A stretch of DNA of 64,000 nucleotides from Asterochloris sp. CNOR1 (lineage: Eukaryota > Chlorophyta > Trebouxiophyceae > Trebouxiales > Trebouxiaceae), in NCBI GenBank assembly GCA_963969365.1, contig OZ017752.1, positions 2,480,001 to 2,544,000 of the forward strand. Reading direction: 5' to 3'. A model generated the notes under the pieces. The model worked only from the letters and a program-made list of their open reading frames with translations. It had not been told where the DNA came from and ran no database searches. The translations under genes were made by a program, and so were the position numbers. Positions 11,225 to 23,400 of this stretch are shown here, in pieces; positions within the stretch are counted from its first letter, which is position 1; every line of letters starts with the position of its first letter.

Positions 11225-12968
11225 ATGACTTCAGGTGTTGGGTCACACATCCATGTGAGACACCTTCAGAGTGCTGAAATGATTCTGAGCAGATCGTCGT
11301 GGAGCAGATCGTCGTGGAATAGTAGGGCCATCTGGTGCATAAGCTGCCGAGGTGCAACACTTGATGGTCTGTGCTTGGTCAGCACCTCTGAGAGGCTCAG
11401 AGCTTGCATGACATGCTCAGGCCTTGCATGACATGCTTACGTCACAAGCTAGCAGGCGTCCAGGCACCAGGCGACCCTAGTCCTGGCCTTCACAGGGGCA
11501 GGGAAATCTGGCTGTGCAGAGCAAGAGGGTGCTGTCTTTTCCTTCATTGTGCCACTGATTTGCTCCTGTTTCTGCAGACCCTGCGTCATCAAGAAATGGC
11601 ATTTATTGCCTCTTGCAGTCATGCTCTCTTTGCAGCTCAGAGGCATGCGTCTGATGCTGTTCAGGGGTCGGATTGGGCCTCCTCTGCCAGTCCGTCTTGT
11701 TGAGTCAGGAGCGCTGGCTATGCACAGTCTCACTGCTGCTTTCGGTAATCACAGGGGCACTGGACAGAACATTAGAGCTTGCCACCTCTACCCTGCTGAG
11801 GCTGCCCACCTGCCTGATGCCCTGTGCACCACAGGCGCCGCATGGCAACAGCGATTGTGGTCCTGCATGTCGGGAAGCTGGCAGCCCCTGGGACCCTTGA
11901 GCTGCAGGCTCCGTTGGGGGCTTTTGTGGTAGAACAAGCAGGTGACAAATTGACATTGGAGGAGCTGTGCTTCCTGTGTAGACGCCTGGCTCAGGCCACA
12001 GCTGTCACCCCCATGGTGGCCAGGCCTGCACCGTCCGCATGTGAGCAAGGGGTCCGCTCAGGGCAAAGTGTGGGTCATCACAGTCCGACGTAGGTATACC
12101 TAAGTGTCATTGTTGCCTGCTGCTGGCATCTGGAGGGCAGGTCGCTTCAGGGTCTGGGTGCAGGGAGCAACCTTGCCACAGCTGAGAGATGGAAGGCTCC
12201 CTTGAGGCCACTGGTGATGCAGAACATCTGCATGCTGACATTGCAAAGAATCCTCCCCAGACCCAGGTTTGACAGCACTGGCTGGGCACTCTGGGAATGC
12301 CTGCCATGCTGGCCTTCTCAGTATGCCGGGGCTGATACTAGTCTTACATCCAAGTCTCTTGGTAGTCGCGCTGTGTGTCTTGATGCCTGTTTGCCTGTGC
12401 AGGTGCAGGCGCAGGCATCAACCTGGACAGAGGTCACTTTGCAGTTGCCTCTTGATGGAAGCATGCTCAGATGCCCACTGATTCTGATCAACCTGAATCT
12501 TGACATGCTTTCGCTGGGGTGCAGACATTTTCAAGGTACAAGCTGCCAGTCAGCGCTTGCCCAGACCGACTCTGCTGGACAGATGCATGAGGCAATGCAC
12601 CAAACTGCACAGGTGGCAGTGTATTACTTGGGTTCATTGCAGACAAGGCATGACAGGGCCTTGCTGCTGCACACAATGACCGTCATCTTAAAGGAGCAGA
12701 CTTGCATATAGAAGCAGGCCCCAAAAACCCCTGACCCCTCATGAAGGCCTTCAGCACTATCACTGATTATGTACCATTCTGTGCCATTATCACATCTGAC
12801 TTCACTGGCCCTTCAAGTAGCGCTCAAGCAACTCTTTATTAGGCTTCGTTGGCGTGGCACCAGCTCAGCTGCCCTCTTCACAGGTCTTTCATACTCGATG
12901 CGGACACTCTACAAATTTGTGACTGTCACCAGCTAAGTTATGATGTTGTGGGTGGCCAGACACAATTT
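11225..12968. other. Intergenic gap with short tandem repeats
   Basis: This 1.7 kb upstream of makorin and downstream of the rhodanese-like gene should hold the makorin promoter. A 15-bp unit (GAGCAGATCGTCGTG) is repeated twice at about 11285-11316. A TTGCATGACATGCT unit is repeated at about 11403-11440. Open frames such as 11549-11932 and 12202-12711 show no domain and I do not accept them as genes. Confidence 0.45.
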
Positions 12969-15900
12969 TCACTCGTCCATGGCAGCCTGGGTGGCTGCCT
13001 GGTCAGTCTTCTCTGCACTCGAGTCTCTGGAGATCCGTCGGGTGCCGCTTGTTGCTGGCTCCGGCTTGGCCTGAATGCGCTGTGTGGCACTGTCAGGGGC
13101 TGCCTGCTCCTCCTCACTGCTGGAGCTTAATCTTGCAGGGGCGCCAGCATAGGCCAGTTCCCGCCCTTCAGCTTCCTCGTTTGACTTGGCTTCCTCTTGG
13201 CCCTGGCTGCTCCCTACAGAGATGCTGCGGGTGCCGCCACTGGGCACCAGGGCGGCTGCCTTGCTGAGCACTGTCCCGGTATCCTCTGCAAAGGCCTGCA
13301 GTGCAGCATGGTCCAACTGCAAAGCTGCATGCACCAGCTGTGGGTTCTTGGCCTGCCACATCTGCATCCCAACGCAGGGATGCCAAGCACTTGCAGAGCT
13401 GCAAGATGCCACATAGCAATCAGGTGGGCTCCAGTGCTGAGACACCAATCAAGTGGGATCCAGTGCTAAGACACTGAGGCGTGGGCCTTGCCAGACACAC
13501 TGCCTTTGGCAAAGGCAGGCTCCTCGTACTTCAGCTGCTGATGAGACCGCCTCACCTCAGCACTCTCGTAGCCTGTCACAACAGACACAGCGGTTGTGAA
13601 GAGGCCAATGACGGCAATGAATTGCAGCGTCAAATGGTAGTCGTATAGGGTCCACCCCACCAATGCGATGCCAGCCACACTCAGCAGGATGTTGAAGGGA
13701 TCACTGCATCACATGGCTGTGGTCATGCCGGGCATGCAGGGCTGTAAAGTATAAGTGCTGCCTGCGTACTGGGTGTCAGGTGGCAATCGCATCATGGCCC
13801 CTGTTTGGCTCCCCGCAGAGTATAATGCCGCAGCTGATGGACTGTGCTGCTGTGAAGTGACCACAAAGGGGGCTGGGGCTGGAGAAGCCTGCCACACAGC
13901 GCTGTGTCTGTGGTGGACACGGCGCCAGGATGACTTTTCGCCAACAGCACTTGAGAGGAACATGTGCAGACGGCGGCCACAGCCCTCCTCCTCAGGCAGC
14001 TGCCAGCAAATGGACGGCGCATGCATCAGCAGACCCCAATGACTGGTAAGGGCAAGAGCAAGCTCCCCTTGCCAGGCATACCCTGTGCGCCAGGGGACCA
14101 CCCCAGGGCTAACCTCAACACCGGCATGCCCCGGGCTGTGCGACGGCAAAGCCGCTTGCCCAACTCAGCTTCGGACTGACCTCAACACGCCACTGGCTGT
14201 GCTGACTGCCACCTCAAGCTCATCCTCTAGGGTCTCAAAGATGGAGCTGCTGTACTCTGCCACCGAGGGGCGCACGCCCAGGCCATCCTGTGCCCAGGCC
14301 CTGAACCCACCCTGCAGACACAGGTGTAGGGCGCTGAAACACAGCACCATCACTGACACGAACCCCCCAGGCCAGTCTGCCCCCAGGCTCTGAACTCCAC
14401 CTGCAGGTGGAGGCACAAGGCACTAAGGTGCGGGATTACTGCTGATGCAGACGCACAGGCTTTGAAACCCTGCAGGCGCAGGCACAGGCACTCCGACACA
14501 TCACCATTGCTGAAGTGCGCTATCAGGATGGCCTGCACCTCAAAGCTGAGTGGCGCTCCAACCTGCAAAGCACTGTGCGCGCGTAGACACAGGGCAATGC
14601 AGCTGCAAGGACTGTACCTGTCGAGCAGAATATGTCTGGGAAGGCAAGGAAGCCCAGGACTGCTGCTGTGCTGCAGAGGCTGGGCAGCCTTGCAGCCAAC
14701 GTGCCTTGCTTGCATCACAATGTACCTGTGGCTATGGCCTCTGCCTGCCTGGCTGTCCACCTTCAGGACAAATGCAGGGAGCAATGTGCCCGCAGCAGCG
14801 CAGCGCGCGGCCCTATGGCCCACCAGAATGTGCCTGTGCTTGGTGACCTCCTCCACCTGGCTGGCCTTGCTTTACAGTGCAATGAGGAGAGCGCCTGCAG
14901 CATTGCAGCATGCAGCCCTGTTGTCTGCCAGGATGTGGCCATGCCCTGTGGCTCCTTCACAACTGCCGGGCTATTCTTCAGGACAATCGGAGGGAATGAC
15001 GTACCCTCAGCACGGTTGCACGCAGCCCTGTCGTCCGCCTGATGGTCTTCGCGAGCTCCCTGGCTAAAGCTCCCTCTGACTGGTCCATGACAATCACACG
15101 GGTGCGGAACTTGATCTGTGCAGGATGGAGGAGTGTCAGAGGTCAGCTTAACAAGCTCTGACCACAAGGCATTGCTGTGACGGAGGGGTTGTGGCACCAT
15201 CAATGCTCTATGATCGACCCAAAGCGTCATCTCTTGTGTTGCGCTCAACTAGACTGATCATGGTATTGCTCCATGCGGTGGCAATGGCACTGCCACATGC
15301 TGCATGGCAAGCATGACCTGCCAGCCAGAGCGCTGAATGACTGAGATACCTGAGAAGCAGCGTCATGAGCGCTGGACCAGACAGACAGAGGCACTGGCTG
15401 CTTCAGGAGACAAGCGCTGATCTCACCTGAGACAGACCCGCCACCTGAGCTGCCCAGACGCAGTAGAGCACATCATTGGGCTTCCTGATCTGGCGCCGCA
15501 ACCCTGGAGCCAGCTCGGGCAGCTGTAGGGACACAGCCTTGCTGCGAGCAGCCCGCTTCAGCTCTAGTGTGCCCTCCCGCAGACGCTGGTCGTCCGTCCT
15601 GCAGTACACGAACAATGACATTCAGAGCTTGCAAGGAGTTTCTGCCACCGGCTTGAGATGAAGGAAAGCTGTAGCTTAGCTCCTGATTCCTGTCCTGCAG
15701 CACATGGGCAAGTGCAGCCAGTGCTACGCCCGGCAGCCGGGGCCCCAGGTGTTGGAGGACAGTTTGCACCTCATGCCTAGCTAATCTTTCCCAATTTGAG
15801 GTACATGATCTAGCACTGCAGCTCCTTGTGAAGCACAGCTTCACATGAACAGCTTCACGTAATGGCCAACCAGAGACATGAGGCTCTGGCGCACATGCAT

Positions 15901-18539
15901 CCATTGTATGCGCACATGTTCTGGAGTGCATGCTGCATCCCAGCATGGAGCTTACAGGTGCTGGCGCAGCCCCTAAGGCTGCGTGCAGGTTGCAGTGTCT
16001 GCTGCGACCGCAGTGGTCATTGCTGAATGGCAGGTCTGCCTGCAGGCAACAGCATCCAGACCTGCGTCACACAGGCTGCCGCTGAGGCGGCTTCGCCAGC
16101 AGCCTGGCTGACTTAGTCGTGCTTGACCCTGCGATGTGCCCACAGAATACCAGCCATTGGCACCATTGCAGTTCCTGACACATGTAGGTCCTCATTGCTG
16201 CCGCGCTGCAAGCACAAACAGCCTGCAGGCCAGATAGGACTCGTTTGACACAGCAGCCCACCTGATGTCAACCAGAACCACATTGTCCTCTTGCAGTGCC
16301 TTGAAGGCTGCGTCAGGTGCAATTTTGTTGCCAAAAGCTCCAGCACTGCGCAGACCAGCCAGCAGAGGGAGCCCCACAAGCACCCTGCAGGCAAGGCAAG
16401 AACACCACACTGAGGCAGGCACAGGGGGCTATGCCCTGAGCCAAATCAACACGTTGCGCAGAGCTGTGTAAGACTCCCTTCGACCGACACGGCCAAGTCT
16501 TGGCGAAACACATGAATCCTGAAGCGTATCAAGGGCAGAGCCCTGCAGCCCCTCGGAGAACAGCAGTCGTGTGACAATGCTCACACTAAAGCTGCAGCGC
16601 TGATGCGGGGGTCTGACTGAATCGCCTGTGCTGCCCGCCCTGTGAGGGGCCGCACTGTCGACCCAGCGTTGCGCAGCGCATCTGACACCTCAGGCGGCAG
16701 GGCGTTCAGCGCCGAGCTGGTTGCAGATTGCACCTGCAGGGCGGCAGGGGGAACATGTTGAGAGTAGTGCTGCACGTCTTGTGGCAGTCAGCGGCCTGCT
16801 TCAGCACCTGCAGGGCCACATCGGTGCCTGCTGCCCAGAGTTTTGTTTTGATCAGCTGTTTACTGTCTGCATGGGTGACCTCGAGCACCTTGCACATCTT
16901 CCCAAGCAGCTGCTGCCACTAGCACCACCGGCAATCAGAGAATCCTATTGCAGGCAAATTGAGCAGTACATGCTGACTTGACATTTGACCCTCAGCCTGG
17001 CCCAAACAACCTTGCCAATAACATTGCTGCAAGGGATCGTTCTCATTCGTACCACAAAGGCTCATGCTGTCTCCCCACCTGAGCAGATGCAGCGTACAGC
17101 CCTTGCTGGGCGGTCTGCTCAGCGGTCTGGAGCGCCTGCCCTGCACTGCTGGACAGCCCGCCAGTGGCACCATCAAGGGCACTGCTCGCGTCCACAAGTA
17201 CCTCGCTAGCGGCCTGCATCGAGCCACAGGCATGCATGAGAAGAACCTGTTCAGCCAAATGACACTGCCTAGCACGCGCACCCAGACCAACGCAAGGGAG
17301 TCTCCCCTGCTCAGATCACGACAGCAGGCTAACAGCTCTTGACTCAAGGCACCAAACACATGGCCGTTCCTGGGCAGTGGGCGGTGCAACAGGTGCCAGC
17401 AGCCGCCTGCTGAGGGCTGCTCCCTTGATGCACGCCAACCTGCTGGACTGAGGCCGCAGCCTGCCTGCCCTGCTCCAGCGCCCCAGACAGGCCTGACTGC
17501 ACAGAGGTGAGTAGCTCCTGCACGCTCTCTGCTGGCCCGGGTCCCGCCTGTGGGGCCGCCTGTGGACTGGGAGCCCCAGTACCCCCTGCTGGCGCCCTCA
17601 ACCCCTGCTTTGCAGCAGACATCTGCTGCTGGGCGCTGTCCTGCGCCTGCTGCAGCTGGGACTTGAGGCCTGAGAAGAAGCTCTGGCCATCCTGCCGCGG
17701 CTTGGGGCCCACGGACTGGCTTGCGTTGGCAGCCTGCTGCTTGAGGTCCTGCAGCATGCTCCCGAATCTGTCGGCATCAGGGCCTGCTGAGCTGGCAGCC
17801 TCCTGCGCTGAGCTTGCAGCATCGCCAGCAGACTGCAGGGCAGAGCTGCCGGCATCAGAACTTGACGGTGGCGCTGCTGACTTTGCAGCTGACTGGGCTG
17901 CCTCAGAGGCTGCCTGTGAAACTGAAAGTGTATCGCTGCCGCTGGTGGCCGGCTGCGCAGCCAAGCCTGAGCCCTGAGCAGCAGTGGAGCTGACAGCCTG
18001 TGCTGCGGAGTCAGCCGAGTCGGCAGCGGACTGTGCAGCTTGGGAGCCTGCCAGAGTGCCTGGTGAGGCTCCTGCCTTGAGACCAGAGCTCTGAGTGCTG
18101 GCTGTGCCGGCGGTCTGCCTGGCTGCTTTCTGAGCAGCACTGGCGGCAGACTCCACTTCAGGGGACGTGGTGTCTATGCCAGAGGACTGCAGAGCGTCCT
18201 TGAGGATGGCGCCGAGGTCTGTGTCGGCACTGGCGGCAGACTCCACCGAAGGGGAGGTGGTGTCTACGCCAGAGGACTGCAGAGCGTCCTTGAGAAGGGC
18301 GCCGAGGTCTGTGTCGGCATCAGAAACTGCAGCACGGACCCTGAGGCGCCTCCAAGAACCTGCAGTCCAGGGGCAGCTGTGAGCCTGGCAGGACTCCCAT
18401 TGACAAGCAGTGCAAGTGGACGTCTCCACAGCAAAGAGACACCAGGAGGACTGTGCAGGCCAGCACCTCGTTGCTGCCTGAGCCTCCCAGAGCGGCCAAG
18501 GCTGCTTGGCACACCAGCAATCCATGTGGCCTGCAGCAC
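12969..18539 (-). CDS. Chloroplast rhodanese-like thylakoid protein (At3g59780 type)
   Basis: The likely start at 18539 gives an Arg/Ser-rich transit peptide (MLQATWIAGVPSSLGRSG). It joins in phase to an exon with a VRAAVS cleavage-type motif. A long Ala/Ser/Gln-rich stretch (about 17344-18350) follows, then helical segments (ASSALDGATGGL, SALNALPPEVSDALRN). The rhodanese fold is split over exons: AFKALQEDNVVLVDIR (about 16265-16345), RTDDQRLREGTLELKRAAR (about 15425-15600), FRTRVIVMDQSEGALAREL (about 15010-15115) and GGFRAWAQDGLGVRPS (edge 14311). After it come two hydrophobic helices (ILLSVAGIALVGWTLYDY and LQFIAVIGLFTTAVSVV) and a long acidic tail. The order matches At3g59780 and is close to the plastid calcium sensor CAS. 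No clear catalytic Cys is seen, so it is probably non-enzymatic. The exact role is unknown. Confidence 0.82.
14311..14500 (-). repeat. Three tandem acceptor-plus-exon starts
   Basis: On the minus strand the exon start GGFRAWAQDGLG (edge 14311) is preceded in the intron by two more copies with their own CTGCAG acceptors: VEFRAWGQTGLG (edge 14400) and GFKACASAS (edge 14469). About 40 bp of upstream intron is copied with each unit. Confidence 0.85.
14640..15042 (-). repeat. Array of about four roughly 108-bp units from an exon-donor junction
   Basis: The exon ending in ARELAKTIRR followed by TGLRATVLR is echoed in the next intron. Related blocks lie at about 14972-15042 (true), 14868-14936, 14760-14830 and 14640-14726. 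Shared plus-strand words include CTTCAGGACAA and GCACGCAGCCCT-like stretches followed by an AATG/GATG edge. The copies get steadily more diverged away from the exon. Confidence 0.75.
18145..18324 (-). repeat. 90-bp in-frame coding duplication
   Basis: Two adjacent 90-bp units encode SADTDLGALLKDALQSSGVD and SADTDLGAILKDALQSSGID, each followed by TTSP and VESAA. The 30-residue duplication lies just after the predicted transit peptide of the rhodanese-like protein. It differs at few positions, so it is recent or homogenised. Confidence 0.9.
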
Positions 18540-18820
18540 AAAACCAAGATCAGCAACATGTTATGCATGCTCCACAGCACAACAACCGGGTATGCTGCAC
18601 ACCAACAGCACCCGCAGCGTGAAGCACGAAGTCACCTGGCTGTGGCAGGTGCATCCCCGAAATGCTGCACCCTGCATGGCAATCTTAGTTCACAATTCGG
18701 TCTTGACTGCAGCTTAAATGAGACTTTTGGATGCGTTCAGTTGATCTGATGCCACATATCTGTGGGAGTGGCTGGGATCCTGCTGGCTAGCATGTAGATC
18801 TAACCCGAGCCCATCTGACA
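18540..18820. promoter_or_regulatory. Shared divergent promoter region
   Basis: About 280 bp lie between the start of the minus-strand rhodanese-like gene and the start of the plus-strand BTB gene. Both 5' UTRs and promoters must fit here. No clear TATA element was identified. Confidence 0.4.
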
Positions 18821-19916
18821 ATGCACTACACTCACAGCATGGCATGGTCTGAAGCGTTCACCTTTGGAAACAAACCCCAACACACGCCACAGTTTTCATT
18901 CAATGGCAGCCAACAGACGCCCCAGTTTCCAGTCAATGGCAGATGTGGAGCTCACTCGATGACATTTGAAGGTCTGCCCTGCAGCACAGCTGGGCCCAAC
19001 TCGTTTGCGGGAGCTTTCGGCAGCTGGCATCAGGAAAAGGTGAGCAGCACTGCACTGGTGTGTGGAGCCAGCACTGTGCTATGCTGTGTTTTGCCGCTGG
19101 AGCTACAGATGCCCTCAATCACCTTCAGGACCCAGTGCTGTCAGCGGACTGCTACTGTGATGCCGAGGACTCTGGAGAGTTCATGCTCCTGGCAGATGTC
19201 AAGCTTGTCGTCCAGGGTGGCCAGGAGCTCCCAGCACACAGTCACATCCTGGCTGTCCATTCCCGAGTGCTGCTGAACCTGATCTCGGGCCTGGACACAC
19301 CTCCGACCCCTGCAAACCCCTTTGTCCTGAAGGAGGCCTGCGCTGCCTGGCCGCTTGACGATGTGCTTCTGCTTCTGAAGCATGCGTACAAGCGCTCCAA
19401 GTTTGCCACTGAAAGGGAGACATGGCGCCTGCTTGACATTGCAGGCATGGAGATCCGCGCCACTGAGCTGTGTCATGATGTGCTTCTGCCTCCAGAGTAT
19501 CACGTGTGCAGATGCTGCCAAGATGTCGCTGACCCATTATGCCCAAAATCGCAGATTTCTTTGATGCTGGTGCTCTGCTGAACCAGGCCAAGGAGCATCT
19601 GGAGGCTCTCTGCATGACAGGTGAGCTGTGTTGTGCTTGCACTTTGAACCAACAGAGCTGCGATGGGAAGGCCACGCCTGCAGATTTCAGAGGGCTGACG
19701 CCAGAGAGCGTTGGTGACCTCCTGCTGAAGGCTGAGAGGCTTCAGATGCCCTGCACCAGGCGCCGCTGCTTGGAGTTCATGTGGCACAGGTTCAGAGCAA
19801 TGTCTGCTCAGACCCTGTCGCGAGAAATATTGATGGCTCTTCTGGACCATGCTCAGGCCAAGTCTAGCCTGGGTCCACACCAGTGTGGGCTATTTGGCTC
19901 TGCAGGACATAGGTGA
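18821..19916 (+). CDS. BTB/POZ domain protein, possibly frameshifted
   Basis: The first exon (18821-19038) has a repeated QHTPQFSFNG / QQTPQFPVNG motif. After an intron ending at a GCCAG acceptor comes a BTB fold: FMLLADVKLVVQGGQELPAH, SHILAVHSRVLLNLISG, then PLDDVLLLLKHAYKRSK and WRLLDIAGMEIR. A later exon reads SITCADAAKM, and IADFFDAGALLNQAKEHLEA follows in another frame. The last exon is LTPESVGDLLLKAERLQMPC with a stop at 19916. BTB proteins often act as substrate adaptors of cullin-3 ligases, but no partner domain is seen here. The family call is firm; the frame change near 19520-19545 leaves the exact structure open. Confidence 0.75.
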
Positions 19917-20432
19917 TTGACACCCACGTCCAACATGCTGAAGACAGGGATTACCTGCTCTCAAACTCCGCTTGAAGCTGTAGACAATTCCAGCTTGCTT
20001 CTTGATGTCGCAGCCAGGTGTGTGATGTGACCTGCAAACATACGGGAAGGTATTGTCTGAGGCAACAAATCTAACACCTTTGTCCTGATTGTTCAATCAA
20101 GGGTACAGTCAAACAATCTCCTATGCTGCAATGCCCCAGCTTGATGATGTGTGCAACTGCCATAGCCACGTGTTTCAGCAATCAAGACAGACTTTGACAG
20201 ACCTCTTTGCTGACCATCCCTCAATGTTGCTTGCTGAGTATGTGCATGCAGCGCTGCCTCTGCATCAATCAGTGTTGCTTTGCCTACTCCGTATAGATCA
20301 CTCAGGCCCCAGACTTTGAATTTATTCCCTCTAAGTCAAAGCTGCCGGCCCAGCAAAGTCTACCACTTTTACCACGTTTGACTTGCGGCAGGCCTCCAGT
20401 CAAGGCCGCAGGTCAAGTGATTCCCGGCAACA
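19917..20432. other. Intergenic spacer upstream of SMC5
   Basis: About 500 bp between the BTB gene and the SMC5 start. It should hold the SMC5 promoter and the BTB 3' end. No coding or repeat feature was found. Confidence 0.4.
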
Positions 20433-23400
20433 ATGCCAGGGAAGAGGAGGAGGGATGATGCCTCAAGCAATTCTGCTGAGGTTCACACCCCAGGAACACC
20501 AGCAGTGGGGTGAGAGGCCCCCTTGCTTTGCCATCCAGATCTGTTCGCAAAAGCCAGAGTCTGCCAAGCAAAAGCAACTCGGTCTCTGCAGGGAGGCCAA
20601 GCCAAATCCAGGCTCCATCATTAAGCTGATTGTGAATAACATCATGGTGCGTCTCCTAGCATGTGCCACACACCCAGGTCAGGTTGTAGGTCGTGTCGTG
20701 CTGTGCTTAAAAACATCTCCCTGCCCATGCAGACATACAGGCACGCAGTCATTGAGCCTGGTGCAAGATTGAATTTGGTGCTGGGGCCAAATGGTGAGCA
20801 ATGACGCCTCTTCGGCCCTTGGCGAAGAGCTACACTCTCTGTCAGAGCACCAACCGCGTGGCATGTGCAGGCACTGGGAAGAGCTCTTTTGTGTGTGCCA
20901 TCTGTGTGGGACTCGGCGGCAGCCTCAAGGTGGGCTCTGCCTTCGCTATGTTTCAGCTCCTTGACGTGAAGGGAGCCCCACAGTCTTAGGGAGCCACCAT
21001 GCGGTGCCGTGTTTGCAGCTCCTTGGGCGTGCTGACAATGTGACGGACTTCATCACGCGTGGGGAGAGCTGGGGCTCGACTGAGGTTAGCTGGCAGCCCG
21101 CAGCAGCTGCTGAGGCGCTGGTGCTGGCACCTATTGAGTCTCTGGTCGGCTTGCTACCAGCTGTGGTTGCTTCCTAAAGAGGTGGCAGCTGTCAACGGGG
21201 GGTCCCAACAAAGCTGCTGGCGCGATGGAGTGACCCTGTTGCAAGGTTTCATGCACAAGAGCTGCGGAAAGTGTGCAGCACCTGTAACGGTGTACCACCA
21301 CCTGTTGTACCATGTTGTGCAGATCCACATTGCTACAGAGGACCCCACTAGGCCAGATGTGGTGTATCGCAAGATCACAAACGACGGCCGCTCTGAGTGG
21401 AAGTTGAATGGTGAGCCTCATGTCTGACAACAATGTTCAATTTGTCTGCTCTTGTTTGGTGCCTGTGGACAGCCTCCATGCTGTATGTACACTGCCTGCT
21501 TGGGGCCAGTCTGCAAAGCATGCCGGGGTGCAGCCTTTCCTGACACTCCTGGCCTGCCCTGAAAGGGACGAGTGGCTGCAGAGACCCAACACAACCTGAG
21601 CCTGCAACTGAGCACCTTGCTGCAGAGTCAAGTCCAACACCTCAGCTTGCCTGCCCGCTTGCAGGGGCGCCGAGCAATCAGAAGCACGTCAAGGCCCGAG
21701 TGGAGGACAAGCACAATGTCCAGCTGGACAACCTGTGCCAGGTGGGCTGTGCTGCGCAAACAGCAGGTGCATGTTCATGAAGTGCTGGCAGTGGGATGTG
21801 TGCAAGGAAGCCTACTATGGGGGCTGTCGTACATATTGTAACTGCTGCTTGGGCAGCAGGGCTTGCATCTGCACATGCTGCTGCCCAGGCGTCTGTCCTC
21901 AAGGCAAACGCTGCCAAGACTATTCAGGGACACTAGCCATGTCTGTGGCTGTGCTTGTGCCTGCTGCACCTCAGGTCCCAGGAACTGAATGCCAAAGGCA
22001 GCAGCACCTGCCACGCGCTGCTGCTGAAGTTTTATTGTCCCACCCGCAGGTCATCTGCCAGGATGTCAGACTCACAAGCGATGCAAAGACAGCGGCCATA
22101 GTCATTTGTTGCTGACCAAGACATTTGTTGCTGACCAAGGGGCTTCTTGACAACCTCCTGCTGAGCAGAATCCACTGCATGCCTCTGCAGTTCATGCCTC
22201 AGGACAAGGTGGCCAGCTTTGCGGCCCTATCGCCCACAGACCTGCTGCTGGTCACACAGAAGTCCATCGGCACCCAGGAGCTGCTTCAGCTGCACCGGCA
22301 ACTGATTGACAACCGTTGCGAGGAGAAGGATGAAAGGAAGGCCAGTATGGGAGGTCGTTCAGGAGTCCCAATGACTGACTGCTGTTGGCATGCCCAGCAT
22401 GGCTGTGCCCCATGCCAGCCTGCGCTTTGCCGGGTCGAGCAGCTAGCAAGTCAGCATGGGCTTCATTTGAGCACAACCCCTGTGGTGGCATGCAGGACAT
22501 ACATTGCATGCTTGCGCTGAGCCCCAGTGACCAGCTTTGAGTCCAGGTGGCATGCAATAGGCGCCTTGCATGCTGAATGGACAGCAGTTGCCATGTAGAG
22601 TTGTTGTGCAGCAGGCACATGAACAGCTACACACATGGCTGCCCCTGGCTCTGCTTGCGGCAATTGCTTTGAGGGCAGACAAGCCTTGCCTTAGGGGCAA
22701 AGCCATGCTGGGCAGCCAGCAGTCTTGTGTGTGTGGCCATGCAGCCTCACAATATGCTTAGCATCAGCTTTTGCCAGATGCACAGCACTTGCGATCTGCA
22801 CAAAGTAGGCCTGCATGGGACACTGGGCGCTCTGCAGCTCTCTCACACACATCACATTCCAGAACTGGGCTGCACTGCAGGCCCTGGAGGTTGCGGAGAC
22901 AGAGCTGGCAGGCCAGAGGAAGCAGCAGGAAGGGCTGCAGAAGGATGTCAAGCGCTGGGAAGAGCGCAAGCAGAAGGAGGATGAGGTAGGACTGCTGCTC
23001 AGTATGCCCTGTGGCGCTGTCAGCAAGCTCTGATGGGGCTGCATGAGCCATCTGCCCTTCTGTGGCCTCCAGCTGACCAATCGTGAGGCCTGGATTGCGC
23101 AGAAGCTAGGCCTAGCACTTCAAGGCAAGGGGCCTTTGAGCACATTCACACGAAGCCGCTTTCTCACCTTGACCAGCATGGGACTGGGTCTTCCAAAAGG
23201 CTGCCCGAAGCAGTCAGTACACACTCCCTGATACCCAGCAGGCTAAGCAGGTCTGCAGCAATTCGGCCTGAATTGTGCTTGATAGCAGTGGGGCTCATCA
23301 GAGGCTGCAGTGAGGCTCTGGGTGCCGCACTGTGCCTGTCAAGAGATTACCTTACTGCTGCTGCAGCCATGCACCCTGCGTGCCTTGGCCCCGTGCAGGC

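Noticed and set aside
11549-12711. Overlapping open frames suggesting a gene upstream of makorin
   Set aside because: No consistent exon chain or recognisable domain was found. Some fragments looked exon-like but did not join in phase.
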